Positions 39,835-50,228 of a stretch of 64,000 nt of DNA are shown piece by piece. The number at the start of each line of letters is the position of its first letter. Position 1 is the stretch's first letter. This DNA is from Aquabacterium sp. CECT 9606 (GTDB lineage Bacteria > Pseudomonadota > Gammaproteobacteria > Burkholderiales > Burkholderiaceae_C). The stretch is taken from assembly GCF_918741295.1 (NCBI RefSeq), contig NZ_CAKKNB010000005.1:186001-250000 (forward strand), given 5' to 3'. The translations under genes and the position numbers were made by a program. The notes beneath the pieces are model-generated. The model worked only from the letters and a program-made list of their open reading frames with translations, was not told the DNA's origin and searched no databases.

Positions 39835-40260
39835 CTAACGGCTGGTTTTGGCCTTGGACTTCTGCTTGGGTGCCGGGGGGGCGGTCAGGTGGGCGCCAAA
39901 GCCGCCCATGCCCTGAACCTGGCCAATCAGCCGCTGGGCGATCTGGCCGCAAACCAGGTCGCAAAGCTGGTAAGTGCGGGGGTCTGCGATTTGGTAGTAG
40001 ACGCTGGTGCCTCTGGACTCGCGGGACACCAGCCCCAATTTCGCCAGCAAGGCCAGGTGTTTGGACACATTGGCCTGGCTGCAGCCCAGCAGCGAGGTGA
40101 GTTCACCCACGTTCAACGGGCCATCGCGCAAGGCGTTGAGCAATTTCAGGCGCAAGGGCTCCGACAGGGCGCGGAAGTAGTCCGCGACATGCTCCAGCGC
40201 TTGATCGTCCAAGGCTTCCATTTTTGTTCCAACCCGTTCCGTGCAACTGGTGGAAATCAT
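39835..40260 (-). CDS. ArsR/SmtB-family transcriptional regulator
   Basis: 141 residues from ATG 40260 (AAGGATGAG upstream). It is a winged helix with ALSEPLRLKLLNALRDGPLNVGELTSLLGCSQANVSKHLALLAKLGLVSRESRGTSVYYQI. Cysteines at 60, 100 and 104 (LLGCSQ and LCDLVCGQ) could sense a metal or a reactive sulfur species. The pattern differs from BigR/SqrR. The C-terminal tail is Lys/Pro-rich. It is divergent from the RND operon, and the 78-base gap holds tandem 8-mers that probably form its operator. Confidence 0.88.
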   Translation of the reverse strand: MISTSCTERVGTKMEALDDQALEHVADYFRALSEPLRLKLLNALRDGPLNVGELTSLLGCSQANVSKHLALLAKLGLVSRESRGTSVYYQIADPRTYQLCDLVCGQIAQRLIGQVQGMGGFGAHLTAPPAPKQKSKAKTSR

Positions 40261-40283
40261 AATCTCATCCTTGGTTGCGTTAA

Positions 40284-40317
40284 TAGCTACATAGCTATAT
40301 TATGATCAAATGATCAA
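40284..40317. promoter_or_regulatory. tandem 8-bp repeats, candidate ArsR operator of the RND/SQR operon
   Basis: ATAGCTAC-ATAGCTAT at 40284-40299, then ATT, then ATGATCAA-ATGATCAA at 40303-40318. This AT-rich island in GC-rich DNA covers the divergent promoter region of the ArsR gene and the RND operon. An ArsR repressor is the natural candidate ligand. Confidence 0.5.
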
Positions 40318-40338
40318 GCAGGCAAGGAGCACGCAGTC

Positions 40339-41439
40339 ATGAAGGCATCCCAAAACCGAACGCTCTCGCCAAGGGCCAGATTGGCCTGTCTGGCGGGGGG
40401 GCTGATGTGCGCCATGGGGGTGTCAACCTGGGCGGCTGCTCCCGGACCAGGGCTTGCGCTGAAAACGGTCACCGTGCAATCGGTGGTGGGACAGGGCGCT
40501 TATTCGGCCGAGGCCACGGTAGAAGCCGTGCGGGACACCCGGCTGTCCAGCCAGGTTGCCGGCCGCATCGTTGAACTGCCGGTCAAGGCGGGCGACCACG
40601 TCCAGGCGGGTCAGGTGTTGGTGCGCCTGGATCAGAGCGTTGCTGCTCAGCAGGTCAAGGGTAGCCAGGCCCAACTTGCTCAGGCTCAAGCCATGCTGGT
40701 GGCGGCCAAGGGCGACTACGAACGTGCGCAGCATCTCTACAAGAAGGAATACCTCAGCAAAGCCGCCCTGGACCACGCCGAGGCCCAATACAAGGCGGTT
40801 GAGGCGCAGGCCCGGGCCTTGAGTGCCCAGGCATCGGGCGCCTCGGTACAAGCGGCCTATTACACGGTTCGCGCACCCTATGCGGGATGGGTATCTCAGG
40901 TCAACGTGAGCGTGGGCGACATGGCCTCACCAGGTGTGCCCTTGCTGGCCCTGTTCGATCCGGCGGCCTTGCGGCTGACGGTGCAGGTGCCCGAATCGGT
41001 GGCTTCGCGGCTCGATGTGCTCAAGCCCGCCAGGATCGACCTGCCCAACGAGGCGGGTGGCGCGCGTCAGCAGGCGGGTGTGCGCACGACGGTGTTGCCG
41101 GCGCTGGACGCGGGCACCCACAGCGCCACCGTCAGAGTTGACATGGCAGCGCAATCGCTTCAGGTCGTGCCTGGTCAGTTCGCGAGGGTGAGTTTGCCGC
41201 TCAGGACCTCGGCTGAAGGTGGTGCAGGCGCGGGCAAGCTGATGGTGCCGAGCGCGTCCGTGGTGGAGCGAGGCGAATTGACCGGGGTCTACATCGTGAC
41301 GGACAAGGGCGAGGCCCGGCTGCGCCAGGTCCGCATGGGCCGCTCGTCAGGCGGGCAAACCGAAGTGCTCTCGGGCTTGCAGGCGGGCGAGAAGGTGGCT
41401 GTCGATCCAGTGGCCGCGGCGCAGGCCGCTTCCCGCTGA
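40339..41439 (+). CDS. RND efflux periplasmic adaptor (membrane fusion protein)
   Basis: 366 residues. A signal peptide (LACLAGGLMCAMGVSTWAA) is followed by a biotinyl-lipoyl half-domain (DTRLSSQVAGRIVELPVKAGDHVQAGQVLVRLD), an alpha-hairpin (residues about 85-150), the second lipoyl half (YTVRAPYAGWVSQVNVSVGDMASPG) and a beta-barrel. It connects the downstream RND pump to the TolC-like protein encoded in the same operon. It starts 78 bases from the divergent ArsR gene. Confidence 0.92.
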   Translation: MKASQNRTLSPRARLACLAGGLMCAMGVSTWAAAPGPGLALKTVTVQSVVGQGAYSAEATVEAVRDTRLSSQVAGRIVELPVKAGDHVQAGQVLVRLDQSVAAQQVKGSQAQLAQAQAMLVAAKGDYERAQHLYKKEYLSKAALDHAEAQYKAVEAQARALSAQASGASVQAAYYTVRAPYAGWVSQVNVSVGDMASPGVPLLALFDPAALRLTVQVPESVASRLDVLKPARIDLPNEAGGARQQAGVRTTVLPALDAGTHSATVRVDMAAQSLQVVPGQFARVSLPLRTSAEGGAGAGKLMVPSASVVERGELTGVYIVTDKGEARLRQVRMGRSSGGQTEVLSGLQAGEKVAVDPVAAAQAASR

Positions 41440-41464
41440 GCTTGGCACTGAACGGGACATCGCC

Positions 41465-44400
41465 ATGACCCACCCGAATCCCGATCCCGTCAACGGCACG
41501 CCAGCGCGAATGGGCGTGTCGGGCCGCATCGCCGCTTTCTTCCTGACGGCGCGCATCACGCCCTTGCTGGCGTTGGTGGCCTTGCTGCTGGGGCTGTTTG
41601 CCGTGATGGTGACGCCGCGCGAAGAGGAGCCCCAGATCGACGTCACGATGGCCAATGTCATCGTGCCGTTCCCAGGCGCGTCGCCCAAGCAAGTCGAGCA
41701 GTCGGTGGCTGGGCCTGCGGAGCAGGTGTTCTCCCGGATGCCAGGGGTGGAGCATGTGGTCTCGGTGTCGCGTCCCGGTGTGGCCATGCTCACCGTGCAG
41801 TTCAAGGTCGGTGTGCCCCGCACCGAGGCCATTGTTCGTCTGCATGACACGGTCGCCGCACACCGTAATTGGCTGCCGCCGCAGTTGGGGGTGGGCGAGC
41901 CTATCATTCGCCCCAAGGGCATTGACGATGTGCCCATCGTCTCCTTGACCCTGCACGGCAAGACGGCGTCAGGCGGCAACACGCCGACTGCCTATGACCT
42001 GGAGCGCGTGGCCCATGCCATGGAGGCTGAACTCAAGCGCGTGCCCGGCACCCGTGACGTGAGCACAGTGGGCGGCCCAGGGCGCGCGATCCATGTCGAA
42101 CTGGACGCCGGGCGCATGCGGTCTTCAGGCGTCACGGTGGCGGACCTTCGGGGCGTGCTGCAGTCAGCGAATCTGGGCTTGCCCTTGGGCGAGACGATCG
42201 CCGAAAACCAGTCCGTCGCGATCGAATCGGGCTCATTTCTGTCCAACGCCGACGAGGTGGCGAGCCTCGTGGTCGCTGCGCGCAGTGGCCGCCCTGTCTA
42301 CCTGCGAGATGTGGCGCGCGTGAGCGATGGGGCCTTGCCGCCTGCCCGGCATGTGTGGTTTGGCCAGCGTAGCGAGAGGGGGACACCGCTGGAGGCCGAC
42401 GCAGTCACGATGGCCATCACCAAGAAATCAGGCGAAAACGCCGTGGACGTGGCGCAAGCCGTGATCGCGCGTGTGGCCGAGTTGCGCAATACTGTGGTGC
42501 CGGCCGAGGTGGAGGTCAGCGTCAGCCGCAACTACGGCGAAACGGCCAACGACAAGGCCAAGAAGCTCATCCAGAAGCTGCTGTTCGCAACGGCCTCGGT
42601 GGTCGCGCTGGTGTTCATCGCGCTGGGCCGACGCGAGGCGGCCATCGTGGGCATCGCGGTGGCGTTGACGCTCACGGCCACCTTGTTCGCATCCTGGGCA
42701 TGGGGGTTCACGCTCAACCGGGTGTCCTTGTTTGCGCTGATCTTCTCCATTGGCATCCTGGTCGATGATGCCATCGTGGTGGTGGAGAACATCCATCGCC
42801 ACATGCTGCTCAAGCCGGGGCGGCCCTTGCAGGAGGTCATCCCCGCCGCTGTCGATGAAGTGGGCGGGCCCACCATCCTGGCCACCTTGACGGTGATCGC
42901 GGCCTTGTTGCCCATGGCCTTTGTGAGTGGATTGATGGGCCCTTACATGAGCCCCATCCCGATCAACGCCTCCATGGGCATGCTGATCTCCCTGGCCATC
43001 GCCTTCATCCTGACACCATGGTTGTCAAACCGTTGGCTGAAGGTCAGTCCTGGTGCATCGCATGAAGGTCATGGATCGGGTGGTTTGACCGGCAAGTTGC
43101 TACCGTTTTTCACCAAGCTGTTCATACCATTTCTGGACCGGCAAAGGGGACATGCCAACCGCATCAAGCTGTGGGTGGGCATCCTGGGCCTGATTGCTTT
43201 GTCGATTTCGCTGCCCGTGGGGCAACTGGTGGTGTTGAAGATGCTGCCCTTCGACAACAAATCGGAGTTCCAGGTTGTTCTCGACATGCCAGCGGGCACG
43301 CCTTTGGAGCGCACCGCCAGCGTGTTGCAGGCCATGTCGACCGAGTTGGCCAAGGTGCCCGAGGTGAGTGACTGGCAGGCCTATGCCGGCACCGCAGCTC
43401 CGATCAACTTCAACGGCTTGGTGCGCCAGTACGACCTGCGTGCTGGTGGCGAAGTAGGTGACATCCAGGTCAACTTGGTGGACAAGCACCATCGCAGCGA
43501 GCAAAGCCATGCCATCGCCATGCGGGTGAGGCCAGCATTGCACAAGATCGCCATGGCCAATGGTGGCCGTGTCAAGGTGGTGGAGGTTCCGCCTGGACCG
43601 CCAGTGATGTCGCCCATCGTGGCCGAGATCTATGGCCCCAGCGACGCCGCTCGCCTGGCCGCTGCGCGCGCCGTGCGTGGCGTGTTCGACAAGACGCCGG
43701 GCATCGTCGATGTGGATTCGTCCGACATCGCCACGGCACCTAAGCAACTGTTGGTGGTGGACCGCGAGAAGGCCGCCATGCTGGGCGTGCCGCAGTCGGC
43801 CATCGTCACCACCTTGCGTGCAGGCCTGGCCGGTGAGGATGTGAGCTATCTGCACAACCAGGCCAAGTACCCTGTTCCCTTGCACCTGAGCCTGCCTGTG
43901 AGTACACAAGGCGATACCAGCGAGATGCTGAAGCTGGCCGTGCGCTCGAACAGCGGGGCGCTGGTGCCGATTGCCGAACTCGTGCATACCGTGCAGACCA
44001 TGCAAGACCAGCCCATCTGGCACAAGGACCTGCTGCCCGTGAACATGGTGATGGCTGACATGGCTGGCGTGCCTGATGCGAAGACCGGTGAGGTAGAGGG
44101 GCTGGACAGCCCGCTCTACGGCCTGGCTGGCACGCGCGGCGACATCGCCAAGCTGGATGTGGCCGGCGGGCGCATCCAAGAGTTCTTCACCACCCAGCCT
44201 ACCGACCCTTACCGGGCAGTGTCCTTGAAGTGGGATGGTGAATCGCAGATCACCTACGAAACTTTCCGTGACATGGGCGCGGCCTATGGCGTGGGCCTCA
44301 TCCTGATCTACCTGCTGGTGGTGGCTCAGTTCGGCTCCTACCGCACGCCGTTGGTCATCATGGCGCCCATTCCTTTGACCATCATCGGCGTCATGCCTGG

Positions 44401-44749
44401 CCACGCCTTGCTGGGCGCCCAGTTCACGGCCACCTCGATGATCGGCATGATCGCGCTGGCCGGGATCATCGTGCGCAACTCCATCTTGCTGGTCGACTTC
44501 ATCGAATTGCAGGTGCGCGATGGCGTGGCCTTTGGCGAGGCGGTGATCCGCTCGGCGGCCACCCGTGCGCAGCCCATCGCGCTGACGGCCTTGGCGGCCA
44601 TGGCGGGTGCCTTCTTCATCCTGGACGACCCCATCTTCAACGGTCTGGCCATCTCGCTGATCTTCGGCATCCTGGTGTCCACCGTGCTGACCCTGGTGGT
44701 CATCCCCTTGCTGTACTTCCGCACTTACCGGCATCGCCACGGTGCTTGA
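41465..44749 (+). CDS. RND efflux transporter permease
   Basis: 1094 residues of the AcrB/MexF superfamily, about 12 membrane segments and two large periplasmic loops. The proton-relay acidic pair is present in FSIGILVDDAIVVVENIHRHM, and the N-terminal EEEPQIDVTMANVIVPFPGASPKQVEQSVAGP is typical. It belongs to a subfamily that in my recollection sits beside DUF2892, thioredoxin and SQR genes in sulfur-handling bacteria. The substrate is not deducible from sequence; sulfur species or organic toxicants are guesses. It starts 25 bases after the adaptor. Confidence 0.92.
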   Translation: MTHPNPDPVNGTPARMGVSGRIAAFFLTARITPLLALVALLLGLFAVMVTPREEEPQIDVTMANVIVPFPGASPKQVEQSVAGPAEQVFSRMPGVEHVVSVSRPGVAMLTVQFKVGVPRTEAIVRLHDTVAAHRNWLPPQLGVGEPIIRPKGIDDVPIVSLTLHGKTASGGNTPTAYDLERVAHAMEAELKRVPGTRDVSTVGGPGRAIHVELDAGRMRSSGVTVADLRGVLQSANLGLPLGETIAENQSVAIESGSFLSNADEVASLVVAARSGRPVYLRDVARVSDGALPPARHVWFGQRSERGTPLEADAVTMAITKKSGENAVDVAQAVIARVAELRNTVVPAEVEVSVSRNYGETANDKAKKLIQKLLFATASVVALVFIALGRREAAIVGIAVALTLTATLFASWAWGFTLNRVSLFALIFSIGILVDDAIVVVENIHRHMLLKPGRPLQEVIPAAVDEVGGPTILATLTVIAALLPMAFVSGLMGPYMSPIPINASMGMLISLAIAFILTPWLSNRWLKVSPGASHEGHGSGGLTGKLLPFFTKLFIPFLDRQRGHANRIKLWVGILGLIALSISLPVGQLVVLKMLPFDNKSEFQVVLDMPAGTPLERTASVLQAMSTELAKVPEVSDWQAYAGTAAPINFNGLVRQYDLRAGGEVGDIQVNLVDKHHRSEQSHAIAMRVRPALHKIAMANGGRVKVVEVPPGPPVMSPIVAEIYGPSDAARLAAARAVRGVFDKTPGIVDVDSSDIATAPKQLLVVDREKAAMLGVPQSAIVTTLRAGLAGEDVSYLHNQAKYPVPLHLSLPVSTQGDTSEMLKLAVRSNSGALVPIAELVHTVQTMQDQPIWHKDLLPVNMVMADMAGVPDAKTGEVEGLDSPLYGLAGTRGDIAKLDVAGGRIQEFFTTQPTDPYRAVSLKWDGESQITYETFRDMGAAYGVGLILIYLLVVAQFGSYRTPLVIMAPIPLTIIGVMPGHALLGAQFTATSMIGMIALAGIIVRNSILLVDFIELQVRDGVAFGEAVIRSAATRAQPIALTALAAMAGAFFILDDPIFNGLAISLIFGILVSTVLTLVVIPLLYFRTYRHRHGA

Positions 44750-44779
44750 GTCCTGCTTTCTTGTTCGAAAGGAAACACC

Positions 44780-44989
44780 ATGACCTCCTGGCAACTGACC
44801 CGTGTCATCGCTGGCACCTTCGTGCTCCTCTCTTTGGCTTTGGGTGCGCAGGGCAGCCCCCTGTTCCAGAGTCCGATGTGGCTGTGGTTCACCGCCTTCG
44901 TCGGCCTGAACCTGCTGCAAAGCGGCTTCACCCGCTGGTGCCTGATGGAGCGCATCCTGCGCAAACTGGGTGTGCCCGCGGCCAATTGA
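44780..44989 (+). CDS. DUF2892 small inner-membrane protein
   Basis: 69 residues with two hydrophobic helices (VIAGTFVLLSLALGAQGS and WLWFTAFVGLNLLQSGFTRWC), the DUF2892/YgaP-like C-terminal membrane module that is found alone or fused to rhodanese domains. GGAAAC precedes ATG 44780. It lies between the RND pump and thioredoxin genes, a typical sulfide/sulfur-detoxification context. Confidence 0.85.
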   Translation: MTSWQLTRVIAGTFVLLSLALGAQGSPLFQSPMWLWFTAFVGLNLLQSGFTRWCLMERILRKLGVPAAN

Positions 44990-45008
44990 TCACAACGAGG
45001 GACTCAAC

Positions 45009-45449
45009 ATGCACATCGTCTGCCCTCAATGTGGCGCCACCAACCGTGTACCGCGGGACCGCATGAGCGAACACCCTGTTTGTGGTCGTTGTGGCGCCGA
45101 GGTGGCCCCCACATCGCCAGTGGCTCTGCGTGACGACACCCTGCCTGCCTATCTGGCCAAGACCGAAGCCCCCGTGCTTGTGGACTTCTGGGCCGATTGG
45201 TGCGGGCCTTGCAAAGCGTTCGCCCCGCATTTTGCCCAGGCTGCGGCGCAGCGTCCCGGGGTCCGCTTTGTCAAGGTGGACAGCGATGCGTGCCCCCAGG
45301 CCTCCATGAGACACCGCGTGCGCAGCATCCCCACCATCGCGCTGTTTTCCGGGGGCGAAGAGATCGCTCGCGCATCGGGTGCCATGTCGGCGACGCAATT
45401 GCTGCAGTGGGTGGACACGCAACTGGCTTCGGCCAAGAAGGGAGTCTGA
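45009..45449 (+). CDS. trxC: thioredoxin 2 (zinc-ribbon thioredoxin)
   Basis: 146 residues from ATG 45009. An N-terminal zinc finger (CPQC-CGRC) precedes the thioredoxin fold with active site WCGPC (FWADWCGPCKAF) and the cis-Pro loop RSIPTIALF. In this operon it may reduce persulfides or oxidised thiols made during sulfide oxidation; that is inference. It starts 19 bases after the DUF2892 gene and ends 2 bases before the outer-membrane gene. Confidence 0.93.
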   Translation: MHIVCPQCGATNRVPRDRMSEHPVCGRCGAEVAPTSPVALRDDTLPAYLAKTEAPVLVDFWADWCGPCKAFAPHFAQAAAQRPGVRFVKVDSDACPQASMRHRVRSIPTIALFSGGEEIARASGAMSATQLLQWVDTQLASAKKGV

Positions 45450-45451
45450 CC

Positions 45452-48191
<2,740 letters not shown>

Positions 48192-48215
48192 GGGAGGCGG
48201 GGCACGCGGCCTTGC

Positions 48216-48599
48216 TCATTGTGGGAGCCTTGCACATGGATCTCTTCGGGGCATCATCGGCACCTTGACACCGCGCGCTTTGGCCCGGGCTGCCATTTCT
48301 TCATGGTGCTTTGCCATGTAGGCCTTGCATTCATCCTGGTTCTTCATCGACAGCATTTTCTCCCGATGTTGAGCGCGTTCTTCCGATGTCATCAATGACC
48401 AACCCGGCGTGTTGTCCGATCCCCAGCGCATCGCGCCACGCCCAGCACCGGGCCCCATGCCCGTGGCGCTTGCCGCAGGCCCCGAACCCGTGGGGCCTGC
48501 TCCCTGGCCCGATCCCATGCCTTGGCCGGGCTGGGCGTGGGCATATCCCGCAGCCAGAGCGATAGCAGACGCGAGCGTCATCAGTCGTACCCGTTTCAT
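48216..48599 (-). CDS. secreted Gly/Met-rich small protein, unknown function
   Basis: 127 residues from ATG 48599 with AGGAGC upstream. A signal peptide (LMTLASAIALAAGYAHA) is followed by a Gly/Ala/Met-rich segment (GQGMGSGQGAGPTGSG) and a helical part with His, Met and Cys (SMKNQDECKAYMAKHHEEMAARAKARG ... MPRRDPC). The composition suggests a periplasmic metal- or stress-binding role, but I do not recognise a named family. It is convergent with sqr. Two TTG-N8-CAA dyads lie upstream. Confidence 0.7.
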   Translation of the reverse strand: MKRVRLMTLASAIALAAGYAHAQPGQGMGSGQGAGPTGSGPAASATGMGPGAGRGAMRWGSDNTPGWSLMTSEERAQHREKMLSMKNQDECKAYMAKHHEEMAARAKARGVKVPMMPRRDPCARLPQ

Positions 48600-48661
48600 T
48601 GTGAGCTCCTGATAAAGGATTGAGGAAGGCTCACGATAGCTGCCTAGAACTGACGGCGGAT

Positions 48662-48675
48662 TTGCGCCAGCGCAA
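48662..48675. promoter_or_regulatory. TTG-N8-CAA dyad, perfect TTGCG-N4-CGCAA palindrome
   Basis: TTGCG-CCAG-CGCAA, in the gap between the Gly/Met-rich secreted protein gene (minus) and a small plus-strand gene. It has the same CGCAA half-site as the hydrogenase-upstream dyads. Confidence 0.5.
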
Positions 48676-48721
48676 GGAAAAGCTGCGAACAAATTCTCGA
48701 TTGATTTTTTATGCATTTCAT

Positions 48722-48735
48722 TTGAGGGATGTCAA
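48722..48735. promoter_or_regulatory. TTG-N8-CAA dyad (TTGAG-N4-GTCAA)
   Basis: TTGAG-GGAT-GTCAA, one mismatch from an ANR-type palindrome, 43 bases before the ATG of the small plus-strand gene and about 125 bases upstream of the minus-strand gene. Confidence 0.5.
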
Positions 48736-48777
48736 TCGGCGCATGCATCTTGGTCTGAAGCATGTGAATACTGAACC

Positions 48778-49026
48778 ATGACTCAAGGTGAACGACGCCT
48801 TTTGCGCCATCTCGTCATCGCCGTGCTGATCAATCTGCTGGTGCTAGCGGGCCTGTGGTGGGCTTTCGTTCGCGATGTTTGTGCCTTTCGTGACCATGTC
48901 CACGGGGTTCATTCGCGGGTTGGGTTTTGTCCCGCGCTACTGGCTGTGGCGGGTGCTTTTTTCTGGCTGGGCATGCGCGGCAGCCTTGCTGGCAGCGGCC
49001 GGGTTAATGTGGTTGCATTGAGGTGA
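48778..49026 (+). CDS. small membrane protein, possibly frameshifted
   Basis: 82 residues in this frame. The first half (LLRHLVIAVLINLLVLAGLWWAFVRD) is a convincing membrane helix. After about codon 33 a different frame gives a better-looking protein: a 48-codon ORF from ATG 48875 to 49021 reads MFVPFVTMSTGFIRGLGFVP and then RYWLWRVLFSGWACAAALL, a second membrane segment. Either a one-base frameshift has split a two-helix protein of about 80 residues, or two tiny ORFs overlap. Family not recognised. It lies downstream of two TTG-N8-CAA dyads. Confidence 0.4.
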   Translation: MTQGERRLLRHLVIAVLINLLVLAGLWWAFVRDVCAFRDHVHGVHSRVGFCPALLAVAGAFFWLGMRGSLAGSGRVNVVALR

Positions 49027-49062
49027 GCAACTTGCAGGGGCAATCAGGCATTGTGGCCAATG

Positions 49063-49440
49063 CTACGAGCCCAAATTTGATTTTCTTTGGCCGACTTGGC
49101 CACCGCAAGCCTGGAAAAACGCGCTGGCCCGACCGCCTGATCTGCAAAATGCCACCACGGGATGGGGGAGGTCTGCGCAAGCCTGGCGATACGCCTCTAC
49201 CTGAGTGGGGGTCAGCATCGGACTGGGAACGGGCACGTGCACATAGCGCAGGCCATGCGCCTTTGCCGCTGCCTCGATGTCAGCGCTTCGGGGTTGCTCA
49301 GGTCCGCCTTCGCCGTCCGGGCGGTTATTGATGATGCTCTTGTAGCCCTGTCTGGCAAACACGGCCACGTCTGCGACCGAAATTTGACCGCACACGGTGA
49401 ACTCGGGGCACAAGGCGGTGGTGGGGACGCTCAAAGTCAT
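49063..49440 (-). CDS. TIGR01244/DUF442 family sulfur-transferase or phosphatase-like protein (Blh N-domain type)
   Basis: 125 residues from ATG 49440. It overlaps the upstream repressor gene by 4 bases (ATGA). The fold is that of a dual-specificity-phosphatase/rhodanese-like domain: DVAVFARQGYKSIINNRPDGEGGPEQP and the catalytic loop AFCRSGGRAS (Cys-x-Ser-Gly-Gly-Arg). In bigR operons of Xylella and Agrobacterium such domains are part of Blh and act in sulfide/persulfide oxidation. The C-terminus (GGQVGQRKSNLGS) is unlike the usual ending and may have been altered. Confidence 0.82.
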   Translation of the reverse strand: MTLSVPTTALCPEFTVCGQISVADVAVFARQGYKSIINNRPDGEGGPEQPRSADIEAAAKAHGLRYVHVPVPSPMLTPTQVEAYRQACADLPHPVVAFCRSGGRASAFFQACGGQVGQRKSNLGS

Positions 49441-49835
49441 GGTTTGCTCCTTGCTTTGCGTTGAGGGGCAATGTTGGTTGGCGGCGATGGCTGAGCAAGC
49501 TTCGCGCCACACAGGCGGCTGTGCAGAACGTGCATCACGGCTTCTGCGTCTTCACTGATCAGCCTGTAATAGATGTGCTTGCCCTGACGCCGGGTGTCGA
49601 CCAGGCCTTCGGTGCGCAGCACCGTCAATTGTTGCGACAAGGTGGGTTGGCGGATGCCCAGGTCCTCTTCCATTTCGCCGACGCAGAACTCTCCCTGTGC
49701 GAGACGGCACAGAAGCACGAGCCGGTCGGCGTTGGCCAGCACCTTGAGCAGTGAGCACGCCTTTTCTGCTGCCACCTGCAGGGCCCCCCGATGCTGACGA
49801 CGCTGTGGCAGTGCAACGGACACAAAAACATTCAC
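49437..49835 (-). CDS. bigR: BigR/SqrR-type ArsR-family persulfide-responsive repressor
   Basis: The winged-helix core is KVLANADRLVLLCRLAQGEF, then GIRQPTLSQQLTVLRTEGLVDTRRQGKHIYYRL. The two cysteines of BigR/SqrR that form a tetrasulfide or disulfide on oxidation are kept: one in LLCRLAQGEF and one near the C-terminus in SRLCGAKL. The start is uncertain. The frame is open to 49952, and I propose GTG 49835 because the protein then begins just before the first helix; GTG 49823 is also possible. It is translationally coupled to the DUF442 gene, the classic bigR-blh arrangement, and should sense the products of the nearby SQR. Confidence 0.85.
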   Translation of the reverse strand: MNVFVSVALPQRRQHRGALQVAAEKACSLLKVLANADRLVLLCRLAQGEFCVGEMEEDLGIRQPTLSQQLTVLRTEGLVDTRRQGKHIYYRLISEDAEAVMHVLHSRLCGAKLAQPSPPTNIAPQRKARSKP

Positions 49836-50116
49836 ATCGGTGACGGAGTGACGGAGGCGGCTTTCGTGGCGCTGCGCCAGCCAGGGATGCGACCCTTGGG
49901 ATGCCCAAGCTGTCCGCGCCGGGCACTTGCTTCCGGCCGAAGCCAATGGCACGTTATCCCAAGCTTCCTATCAATGCACTCTGAGGCAACACGGCATATC
50001 CGATGCTCGCAAACCTCTTGCGAAGCAACCCATGAAGAGGCCCTTGCACCCCGTCGACGCATTGCACGGCACCGAGCTCCTCACATTGAAGAGGATTTTG
50101 CGTGTTGCGAATGTGC

Positions 50117-50130
50117 TTGACCCAGGTCAA
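50117..50130. promoter_or_regulatory. perfect ANR/DNR-type box upstream of the desaturase
   Basis: TTGAC-CCAG-GTCAA is a perfect 5+5 palindrome of the ANR/DNR consensus, centred about 105 bases before ATG 50229. The rest of the 49836-50228 gap shows no credible gene. Confidence 0.65.
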
Positions 50131-50228
50131 TGCCGCATTTCAGAGATGCGCATATTTTGCTTTTTCTCTGCCCGCATGGAACGTTGCCGAGTCGATGTGC
50201 GCGTGGCCTGGGCAGATAGGGGAAATTC

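Noticed and set aside
43100..44920. 606-residue minus-strand frame opposite the RND pump
   Set aside because: Shadow of the pump gene; no recognisable motif and His/Gln-rich composition typical of antisense frames.
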